From Microbacterium sp. cf332 (GTDB taxonomy: Bacteria; Actinomycetota; Actinomycetes; Actinomycetales; Microbacteriaceae), in the NCBI RefSeq assembly GCF_900102175.1, contig NZ_FNKN01000002.1, positions 248,001 to 312,000 of the forward strand: 64,000 bases of DNA. Direction: 5' to 3'. Made by a program: the position numbers and the translations under genes. This document shows positions 42,703-49,798 of the stretch, one piece after another. The stretch's first letter is position 1, and the number at the start of each line of letters is the position of its first letter. Under the pieces are notes generated by a model that saw nothing but the letters and a program-made list of their open reading frames with translations, was not told the origin of the DNA and did not search any database.

Positions 42703-44141
42703 GGCACTGGACACTGCGCCGCACGCTCGTCGTCGGCATCGGCGCCCTCGTGGCGCTCGCGCTGCTCGCCACGGGCGTCGCGACCTCGGTCGCGCTGCGC
42801 AGCTTCGTGTACGAGCGACTCGACGCTCAGGTGCTCGAGACGCTGCAGATCACCCGTGTCGATCAGGGTCAGACATCCGGCGGACCCTCGCAGCAGAACG
42901 GCGGATTCCGTGGCGACGGCCCGGCTCCCCGGATCGGGACGCTCCACCTCGTGGTCGACGGCGGGGGTACGGTGATCGACTCGAGCTACACGGCGAACGA
43001 CGGGCAGGAGACCGACCTCGACGCCGATCAGATCGCCACGATCGAGGCGGCCTCGCTCTCGGACCGGACCCCGACGACCGTGGACCTGGGCGGTGAGCTG
43101 GGCTCGTTCCGCCTCGCGCAGGAGGAGCGCGACGGCGTGAGGGTCACCGCGGGGAACTCCCTCGAGGAAGTCGAGGCGACGACGAGCGCGCTCACCGTCA
43201 TCCTCGTGAGCGTCGCCGGCAGCGCCCTGCTGCTCGTGCTGCTGGGGCTGTCGTTCTGGGTGCGGCGCACGCTGCGCCCGCTCGACCGCGTGGCGGCGGT
43301 GGCTCAGCGGGTGGCGGCTCGGCCGCTCGCCGCGGGCGAGGTCGACATCCCCGAACGGGTCGCCGAGCCCGACACCGATCCCGTCACCGAGGTGGGCCGC
43401 GTGGGCCATTCGCTCAATGTGCTGCTCGCCCACATCGAGGACGCCCTACGATCTCGTCAGCACAGCGAGGACCAGCTGCGCCGGTTCATCGCGGATGCGA
43501 GCCACGAGCTGCGCACTCCGCTGGCATCGATCCGCGGGTACGCGCAGCTGTCTCTCGGCGAGGGCGCCCCGATGACCCCGACCCAGCAGCGTGCTTTCGA
43601 CCGGATCGCATCCGAGTCGACCCGCATGGCCGATCTCGTCGAGGATCTGCTCCTTCTCGCCCGACTCGACGCCGGCCAACCGCTTCGGCGAGAGCAGGTC
43701 GACCTCACGCTGCTGGCCATCGACGCCGTCAGCGATGCCCACGTCGCCGATCCGGGGCGAACGTGGCTGCTCGATGTGCGCGAGGAGGACGTCGTCGAGG
43801 TCGTCGGCGACGACAACCGCCTCCGCCAGGTCGTCGCCAATCTCCTGCGCAACGCGCGGACTCACACCCCGCCGGGCACGAGGGTCGTCACGACCCTCCG
43901 GCGCGACGAGCAGCACGCGGTCATCGAGGTCGTCGACGACGGGCCGGGCATCGATCCCGCGGTGCGACAGCGACTGTTCGAGCGTTTCGCTCGGGGCGAT
44001 GCCTCGCGGAACCGCGATGCGGGGAGCACGGGCCTGGGCCTGTCCATCGCGGAGGCGATCGTCTCCGCGCACGCGGGCAGCATCGCGGTCGCGAGCGAGC
44101 CGGGCCGGACCGCGTTCACCGTGCGCCTCCCGCTCGGCTAG
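42699..44141 (+). CDS. Sensor histidine kinase
   Basis: This 480-residue kinase has a first membrane helix (residues 9-33), an extracellular sensor region of about 130 residues rich in Gly/Gln/Asp, a second helix (about 165-187, VILVSVAGSALLLVLLGLSFWV), a HAMP domain, the phosphoacceptor His in FIADASHELRTPLASIRGY (about residue 269), and an ATPase domain with NLLRNARTHTP, VVDDGPGID and GSTGLGLSIAEAIV. It is typical of the MprB/TcrY-like class. It is co-translated with the response regulator upstream. Confidence 0.95.
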   Translation: MRHWTLRRTLVVGIGALVALALLATGVATSVALRSFVYERLDAQVLETLQITRVDQGQTSGGPSQQNGGFRGDGPAPRIGTLHLVVDGGGTVIDSSYTANDGQETDLDADQIATIEAASLSDRTPTTVDLGGELGSFRLAQEERDGVRVTAGNSLEEVEATTSALTVILVSVAGSALLLVLLGLSFWVRRTLRPLDRVAAVAQRVAARPLAAGEVDIPERVAEPDTDPVTEVGRVGHSLNVLLAHIEDALRSRQHSEDQLRRFIADASHELRTPLASIRGYAQLSLGEGAPMTPTQQRAFDRIASESTRMADLVEDLLLLARLDAGQPLRREQVDLTLLAIDAVSDAHVADPGRTWLLDVREEDVVEVVGDDNRLRQVVANLLRNARTHTPPGTRVVTTLRRDEQHAVIEVVDDGPGIDPAVRQRLFERFARGDASRNRDAGSTGLGLSIAEAIVSAHAGSIAVASEPGRTAFTVRLPLG

Positions 44142-44195
44142 CACGAGGACCTGCAAGACTGCATCGTGGCATCGCCCGGACGAGGAGGACGCGTC

Positions 44196-44912
44196 GTGCC
44201 CGACACCGCCAACGCGGACCTCGGTCCGCTCCCCCGGACGCACGCCCTCGTCGCCGACGACATCGCCCGTCACCTCGAGCGGCTGATCGTCGCGGGCGAC
44301 CTGCCCGCGGGGACTTCGCTGCCGCCCGAGCGCACCCTCGCGCAGACGCTCGGCGTGTCACGAAACGCGCTGCGCGAAGCGCTCACGAGCCTCACGGGGC
44401 TGGGTCTCGTCGAACGGCGTCAGGGCAGCGGGACCCGGGTCAGCGAAACGGTCCCGCTCGCCGCCGCCCTCGCTGGACGGATGCGCGACGTCGCCGCCGA
44501 ACTCCGCACCGCGGCCGAGTTCCGCGCGGTGATCGAGCCGCAGCTGGCCCGGCTGGCGGCGGACCGGATCGACGCGCGACAGCTCGATGGGCTCCGCGCT
44601 CTGCTCTCGCCGGGCACCGCACCCGAGGTGCCCGCGGGCGCCGAGGAGTCCGCGCGACGCGACATCGCCTTCCACACCGCGATCGCCGCCGCCACCGGGA
44701 ACTCCCTACTCGCGGCCCTCGGCGAGCTGACCGCGTCGTGGACGGTCGAGGCGCGCCTCTTCTCGCACCTCGACGAGGACGGCCGGCGACTGTCGCACGA
44801 GGGCCATGCCCGCATCCTCGCGGCGATCGCGGACCGCGACCCGGAGGCGGCCGAGGACGCCATGCGCCGTCATCTCAGCGAGATCCGCGACCTCGTCGAC
44901 CGCGTCCTCTGA
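44196..44912 (+). CDS. FadR-family (GntR/FCD) transcriptional regulator
   Basis: This 238-residue regulator has a winged helix (LVADDIARHLERLIVAGDLPAGTSLPPERTLAQTLGVSRNALREALTSLTGLGLVERRQGSGTRV) and an all-helical FCD effector domain with the metal-binding pattern (RRDIAFHTAIAAATGN, then HEGHARILAAIADRD). FCD domains bind small organic acids. The GTG at 44196 is preferred to one at 44166 because GAGGAGG (44182-44188) sits 7 bases before it. A matching operator overlaps its stop codon and precedes the YoaK-acetamidase pair. Confidence 0.92.
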   Translation: MPDTANADLGPLPRTHALVADDIARHLERLIVAGDLPAGTSLPPERTLAQTLGVSRNALREALTSLTGLGLVERRQGSGTRVSETVPLAAALAGRMRDVAAELRTAAEFRAVIEPQLARLAADRIDARQLDGLRALLSPGTAPEVPAGAEESARRDIAFHTAIAAATGNSLLAALGELTASWTVEARLFSHLDEDGRRLSHEGHARILAAIADRDPEAAEDAMRRHLSEIRDLVDRVL

Positions 44913-44929
44913 TTGGTAGGACCAATCAG
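44909..44929. promoter_or_regulatory. FadR-type operator (CTGATTGGT-AGG-ACCAATCAG)
   Basis: Two perfect 9-base arms round AGG contain TGGTnnnACCA, the known core bound by GntR/FadR-subfamily dimers. The site begins inside the regulator's stop codon and lies about 60 bases before the next gene's GTG, so it fits control of the downstream pair and possibly feedback. Confidence 0.85.
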
Positions 44930-44989
44930 AGCGACATCCGCTACTCTCATCTCGAACCGGCCCACTGCGGCCCCGACGAGAGGCGGACC

Positions 44990-45724
44990 GTGCGACGCGA
45001 TCGATCGACGACCCGACCCGCGCGTCGTGACGTGGCTCCGGCGCAGCGCCGGACCGCCCTCATCGCGCTCATGATCCTGACCTTCGTGACCGGCATCGTC
45101 GATGCGGTCGGCTACCTCGCGCTCGACCGCGTGTTCGTCGGCAACATGACGGGCAACATCGTCATCCTCGGCATGGCCGTGGCCGGCGGCGACGACCTGC
45201 CCGTGCTCGGCCCCGCGATCGCCCTCGCAGCGTTCACCGTCGCCGCCTTCGCGGCCGGGCTCTTCCTGCGGACCCGCCGCAAGGAGTGGGGCGGAGCGGT
45301 CTCCGGCCTCCTGACAGCGGGCGCCGTCGTGCTCGCCGCCCTCGGCGTGACGTTCCTCATCCCCGGCGCGGTCGACTCGGATGCGGTCATCCTGACGGCG
45401 TCGACCGTCACCGCCGCCGCCATGGGCATGCAGGCCGCCGTCGCCCGCAGCCTCGCCGTCGCCGACATGACGACCGTGGTCGTGACGTCGACCCTCACGT
45501 CGCTCGCGAGCGAGTCGTTCGTCGACGACGGCGTCCGCGGCGTCTGGAACCGTCGCCTCGGGGCGATCGTGGTGCTGTTCCTCGGCGCCCTGCTGGGAAC
45601 CGTCCTGCTCCCCCTCACCCCGGGCGTCCCGCTGCTGCTCGCCGCTGTCCTCACGGTCGCGGTCGTCGTGCTCGGGCACCTGCGCCTGTTCACCCCCGCG
45701 CGCCGCGAGCCGGTCGCCGCATGA
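44990..45724 (+). CDS. YoaK/DUF1275 family membrane protein
   Basis: This 244-residue protein of about six helices shows the DUF1275 marks LMILTFVTGIVDAVGYLALDRVFVGNMTGNIVILG and MGMQAAVARSLAVADMTTVVVTSTLTSLASESF. The family is a set of putative transporters of unknown cargo. The GTG at 44990 with GAGAGGCGG upstream follows the FadR operator by 60 bases, and the stop overlaps the acetamidase start by 4 bases, so it may carry the amide or the product acid of that enzyme. Confidence 0.88.
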   Translation: MRRDRSTTRPARRDVAPAQRRTALIALMILTFVTGIVDAVGYLALDRVFVGNMTGNIVILGMAVAGGDDLPVLGPAIALAAFTVAAFAAGLFLRTRRKEWGGAVSGLLTAGAVVLAALGVTFLIPGAVDSDAVILTASTVTAAAMGMQAAVARSLAVADMTTVVVTSTLTSLASESFVDDGVRGVWNRRLGAIVVLFLGALLGTVLLPLTPGVPLLLAAVLTVAVVVLGHLRLFTPARREPVAA

Positions 45725-46896
45725 CCGTGCTGCAGCCCGGCGCGGGCGAGCGCCCCGGCGACCACTACCTGCCCGCCGGCCCCGACACCGTCCTGTGGGG
45801 CCGCCTGCCCTGCGCCGCCGACGCCCCGGTCTTGTCGATCGCGCCCGGCGCATCCGTCACGGTCGACACCGTCAGCCACGAGGGCATCCTCGAGGACCAG
45901 GGCAAGGACCCCCGCGCGTACTTCGGCCGTCACGGTGTCGCCCCCGAAGACGTGCTCGACGACGCCGCGGCGATCGCGGCGGCCCTGTCACGGGATGTCG
46001 CGCACGACGGGCCGCACGTCGTCACCGGCCCCATCCACGTCGAGGGCGCGCAGCCCGGCGACCTGCTGAAGATCACGGTCGAGCGACTCGTGCCGCGCGT
46101 GCCCTACGGCGTCATCTCGAACCGGCACGGCAAGGGCGCACTCGTGGGGGTGCTGCCGCGAGGCCCGCATCCGGTCAGCGTGTTCACCCCCGTCGAGGAA
46201 CGCCCGACCGGACTCGTCGGCACGATGCCGCTGACCGACGACGCCGACCGCGTCGTCGAGTTCCCGCTCGCACCGTTCCTCGGGACGATGGGCGTCGCCG
46301 TCGCCGGCGACGAGCGCCCCCACTCCGTACCGCCGGGAGCGCACGGCGGCAACCTCGACGTGAAGCTGCTCACCGAAGGGGCGGTCCTCTACCTGCCCGT
46401 ACAGGTGCCGGGGGCCCTGGCGTACGTCGGCGACCCCCACTTCGCACAGGGCGACGGCGAGGTCGCCCTCACGGCGCTCGAAGCCTCACTGCGGGCGACC
46501 CTCCGGTTCGAGGTGGTGGCCCGCAGCGAGGCCGTCGCAGAGTTCGGCGAGCTCTCCGGCCCCCTCGTCCGGACCGACGAGTTCCTCGTGCCGGTGGGAC
46601 TCGACGTGGATCTCAACGAGGCGATGCGCAAGTGCGTGCGGGCGGCGCTCGACCTCATCACGGCCCGGTGGGGCATGGACGAGCATCTCGCGTACGCCTA
46701 CCTGAGCGCGGCGACCGACTTCGACATCTCGCAGGTCGTCGACATCGTGTGCGGCATCCATGCCCGCATCCGCGAAGCGGACTTCGACCGGGTTCCTCAG
46801 CGCGCCGGAGCGAGCCAGGCCGTCGCCTCGCCGGGCAGCGACCCGTCGACCACGGGGAGCGTCGAGAGCGCGACCTCGCCCGCCGGCAGCGCATAG
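45721..46896 (+). CDS. Acetamidase/formamidase family protein
   Basis: This 391-residue amidase (FmdA/AmdA family) hydrolyses short amides to ammonia and the acid. Typical segments are VDTVSHEGILEDQGKDPRAYF, TGPIHVEGAQPGDLLKITV, PPGAHGGNLDVKLLTEGAVLYLPV, YVGDPHFAQGDGEV and HLAYAYLSAATDFDISQVVDIVCGIHARI. The last 36 residues (after about 355) are Ser/Ala/Pro-rich with no family match and are encoded antisense to the end of the GH13 gene, overlapping it by 100 bases. It is translationally coupled to the YoaK gene. Confidence 0.9.
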   Translation: MTVLQPGAGERPGDHYLPAGPDTVLWGRLPCAADAPVLSIAPGASVTVDTVSHEGILEDQGKDPRAYFGRHGVAPEDVLDDAAAIAAALSRDVAHDGPHVVTGPIHVEGAQPGDLLKITVERLVPRVPYGVISNRHGKGALVGVLPRGPHPVSVFTPVEERPTGLVGTMPLTDDADRVVEFPLAPFLGTMGVAVAGDERPHSVPPGAHGGNLDVKLLTEGAVLYLPVQVPGALAYVGDPHFAQGDGEVALTALEASLRATLRFEVVARSEAVAEFGELSGPLVRTDEFLVPVGLDVDLNEAMRKCVRAALDLITARWGMDEHLAYAYLSAATDFDISQVVDIVCGIHARIREADFDRVPQRAGASQAVASPGSDPSTTGSVESATSPAGSA

Positions 46897-48530
46897 GGCT
46901 CGTCGCCGAACGCAGTGATCACCTGCCAGCCGTTCGGCCGGACGAAGTGCAAGACGTCGGGGCGACCGGTGTCGACCCATCGCAGCTCTTCGCCGCTCTG
47001 GAAGAGGTGCCGCAGCCGCAGTGCCTCGCGGTAGAGCGCGAGCGTCGACGAGGGATCGGCGTCCTCGACCTCGACGGCGTGCCGCGCGAACCACTCCGGC
47101 TGGGGCAGGTGCGACCCGCCCGTGCCGAAGCCGAAGGCCGCCCCGGAGACGGTCCACGGCAACGGCACTCGGCAGCCGTCGCGACCGACCTCGGCACCGC
47201 CCGTGCGGAAGAACGTCGGGTCCTGACGCTCGGATGCCGCGATGTCGGCCACCTCGTGCAGCCCCAGCTCCTCGCCCTGGTAGATGTAGGTCGACCCGGG
47301 TAGGCCGAGGATGAACATCGTCGCCGCGGTCGCGCGGCGCAGGCCGCGGTCGCGATCGAGGCCTGCCTCGTCGCCGCCGTCGCGCAGCCACGCGGCTCCG
47401 TGGCGGGTGGGGATGGCCGTCTCGGCGGTCGGGGTCCTCAGTCCGTATCTCGTCGCATGCCGCACGACGTCGTGGTTCGACAGCACCCACGTGCTCGATG
47501 AGCCCGACTGCCGGGCGAGCGCGAGGTTGTCGGTGATGATGCGGCGGAACTGCCGGGCCTCGAAGTCGGCCTCGAGCAGGTCGAAGTTGAACGCCTGTCC
47601 GAGGCTCTCGGGTCGCGCGTACAGGTGGATGCGCGACGGATCGACCCACGCCTCCGCGACCGCGGTGCGCGGCGGGTCGTACGAGTCGAACACCGCGCGC
47701 CACTCCGCGTAGACCTCGTGCACGTCGTCGCGGTCGACGAGCGGGTGGTTGCCGTCGCGCGGGATGCGCTCGAGCTCGGCACGCGAGGGCAGCGGCTCCG
47801 CGAGGTCCTTCGTCAGCATGTGGGCGACGTCGATGCGGAATCCGTCGACGCCTCGGTCCGACCAGAAGCGCAGCGTCTCGACGAAGTCGGCGTGCACGTC
47901 GGGGTGGTCCCAGTTCAGGTCGGGCTGTTCGCGCGCGAAGTTGTGGAGGTACCACTGGCCGTCGGCGACGCGCTCCCAGGCCGATCCGCCGAACAGTGAC
48001 AGCCAGTCGGTGGGCGGCTCGGCGCCGTCGGGGCCTGCGCCCTCGCGGAAGATGTAGCGGTCGCGCGCGGTCGATCCGCGGCCCGCGGCGAGCGCCTCCT
48101 GGAACCACACGTGCTGATCGGACGTGTGGTTGGGGACGATGTCGACCACGACCTTGATGCCCCGGCCGTGCAGCGCCCCGAGCATCGCGTCGAAGTCGTC
48201 GAGCGTACCCAGACGCGGGTCGACGTTCCGGTAGTCGGCGACGTCGTATCCGCCATCGGCGAGCTCGGAGGGGTAGAAGGGACTCAGCCAGACGGCGTCC
48301 ACCCCCAGCTCGGCCAGGTAGTCCACCCGCGCGGTGACGCCCGGCAGATCGCCCAGGCCGTCGCCGTTCGCGTCCGAGAAGCTGCGCGGGTAGATCTGAT
48401 ACACGACGCCCTGACGCCACCACGGCGGAGCCGCCTCCCCCGGCGCCGCGGCGCCTTCGGGACCGGTGGCGCGGACGGGATCGGCGGTGGTGTCGGTCAC
48501 GAGGTCGGTGTCGTCGAGGTCGGAGGTCAC
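46797..48530 (-). CDS. GH13 alpha-glucosidase / oligo-1,6-glucosidase
   Basis: This 577-residue cytoplasmic enzyme has the GH13 (beta/alpha)8 barrel: WWRQGVVYQIYPRSFSDANGDGLGDLPGV, DIVPNHTSDQH (region I), GFRIDVAH with the nucleophile Asp (about residue 231, region II), VAEAWVD with the acid/base Glu (about 291, region III) and SNHDVVRH (about 351, region IV). The YQIYPRSFxDxxGDGxGDL start is that of alpha-1,4/1,6-glucosidases acting on maltose or isomaltose-type sugars. The start is a GTG at 48530 with AAAGGA upstream. It overlaps the acetamidase gene tail to tail. Confidence 0.93.
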   Translation of the reverse strand: MTSDLDDTDLVTDTTADPVRATGPEGAAAPGEAAPPWWRQGVVYQIYPRSFSDANGDGLGDLPGVTARVDYLAELGVDAVWLSPFYPSELADGGYDVADYRNVDPRLGTLDDFDAMLGALHGRGIKVVVDIVPNHTSDQHVWFQEALAAGRGSTARDRYIFREGAGPDGAEPPTDWLSLFGGSAWERVADGQWYLHNFAREQPDLNWDHPDVHADFVETLRFWSDRGVDGFRIDVAHMLTKDLAEPLPSRAELERIPRDGNHPLVDRDDVHEVYAEWRAVFDSYDPPRTAVAEAWVDPSRIHLYARPESLGQAFNFDLLEADFEARQFRRIITDNLALARQSGSSSTWVLSNHDVVRHATRYGLRTPTAETAIPTRHGAAWLRDGGDEAGLDRDRGLRRATAATMFILGLPGSTYIYQGEELGLHEVADIAASERQDPTFFRTGGAEVGRDGCRVPLPWTVSGAAFGFGTGGSHLPQPEWFARHAVEVEDADPSSTLALYREALRLRHLFQSGEELRWVDTGRPDVLHFVRPNGWQVITAFGDEPYALPAGEVALSTLPVVDGSLPGEATAWLAPAR

Positions 48531-48626
48531 AGAGATGGTGTCCTTTCAGCGCAGCAGTGATCGCAGAAGCCCTGGCCACGACATTAGGGCCCCGGGGGCG
48601 GAACGGGGTACCGCAGGGGCGGGCGA

Positions 48627-49016
48627 TCAGCGCACGCGACGGATGCGGATGGGGCCCTTCGCGGTCGACGGATCGACGACGGCGCCGCGCTGGGTGATCT
48701 CGACCTCGCCGTCGGCCACGAGCCGCCGCGCCGCGCGCCGCGCGGGCTCCATGAGGTCACGCCACTCGTCGCCGCCGAGGGCACGCGCCGCCTCGGACGG
48801 GCAGATCGTCGCCCCCGCGGAACGCGCGCTTAGCAGCTCCAGGATCTTCTCGCTCAACTGCGCGTCGACGGGACGGATGCCGCGGCGGCGGCAGGCGTCG
48901 GAGCAGTAGCGCACCTCATCCCAATTCCTGGCCCACTTGGCTCGCCACTGCATCTCCCGCCCGCATGACGCACAGGTCTTCGGCGGCGGGGTCGCAGCGG
49001 CGGCGGCTCGGGACAT
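48627..49016 (-). CDS. DUF2256-DUF3253 fusion protein
   Basis: This 129-residue protein joins a DUF2256-like zinc-finger start (KTCASCGREMQWRAKWARNWDEVRYCSDACRRRG, with CxxC...CxxxC spacing) to a DUF3253 winged-helix-like domain (LSEKILELLSARSAGATICPSEAARALGGDEWRDLMEPARRAARRLVADGEVEITQRG). The design suggests nucleic-acid binding; function is unknown. The ATG at 49016 begins MSRAAAAATPPP. It lies upstream of the glucosidase gene on the same strand with a 96-base gap and does not look functionally tied to it. Confidence 0.88.
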   Translation of the reverse strand: MSRAAAAATPPPKTCASCGREMQWRAKWARNWDEVRYCSDACRRRGIRPVDAQLSEKILELLSARSAGATICPSEAARALGGDEWRDLMEPARRAARRLVADGEVEITQRGAVVDPSTAKGPIRIRRVR

Positions 49017-49078
49017 GCGATCAGTATCGGCCCGCGCCCCGCATCCCGGCCGCGCTCTTGACAGCCCGGCGTTCCGCG

Positions 49079-49798
49079 TCAGGTGATCAGGCGGGTCTCG
49101 CAGCGCGACTCGGCGACCCCGTCACCCTCGCGCTCGACCGCCCAGACGGCACCCTCCGGCGCCTCGGTGAGCATCTCGACCGGCTCGCCGTCGACGTAGA
49201 GCACCGCGGCACCCTCGTCGAGACCGAACCCGTCGGGCAGGGTCCCGTCGGCGACGGCGCGCTGCAACGCGGGGCGGCGGTCGGGCTGCGAGTCGTAGTG
49301 CACGCCCACCGAGCGGTCGACGAAGGCGAGCGCGTCGTCGATGACGGCGACGGGACCGAACGTCGTCGTGGGGCCGCCGACGTGCCAGCAGATCGCGCCG
49401 GCCGACGTGCCCGCCAGCACGGTGCCCTGGTCGGCCGCCTCGGCGAGCACCTCGGGAAGCCCGTGCACCCGCCAGACGGCGAGCAGGTTCGCGACGCTGC
49501 CGCCGGCGACCCACACGAGGTCGCTCGCCAGCACGACCTCGCGCAGATCGGGCTGGTTGCGACCGAACAGACGCACGTGCACGGCGTCGACCCCGAGCTG
49601 CTGCGCGGCGGCGAGCTCGCGCCCTTCGTCCAGACGCTGATCGCCCGCCGCGGTGTTGATGAAGGCGACGCGCGGCCGCCGTCCCGTGACGCCGGTCGCG
49701 TCGAGGGCGTAGCGCTGCAGCGGGCTGAACTCGACATCGCCCCACTGCGCTGCGCGCCAGCCCCCGCAGGTCGCGAGGATCGTCCGCCTGCCGCTCAC
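49079..49798 (-). CDS. S51-family peptidase E-like protein
   Basis: This 239-residue protein has the class I glutamine-amidotransferase-like fold of peptidase E/cyanophycinase: LFGRNQPDLREVVLASDLVWVAGGSVANLLAVW, then the nucleophile Ser in GTSAGAICWHVG (about residue 130) and a downstream HYDSQP loop. Peptidase E removes N-terminal Asp from dipeptides. The GTG at 49798 overlaps the stop of the GH2 gene by 4 bases, so it is the last gene of the five-gene glycan operon. A peptidase there may process a glycopeptide-derived unit, or it may be a passenger. Confidence 0.87.
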   Translation of the reverse strand: MSGRRTILATCGGWRAAQWGDVEFSPLQRYALDATGVTGRRPRVAFINTAAGDQRLDEGRELAAAQQLGVDAVHVRLFGRNQPDLREVVLASDLVWVAGGSVANLLAVWRVHGLPEVLAEAADQGTVLAGTSAGAICWHVGGPTTTFGPVAVIDDALAFVDRSVGVHYDSQPDRRPALQRAVADGTLPDGFGLDEGAAVLYVDGEPVEMLTEAPEGAVWAVEREGDGVAESRCETRLIT

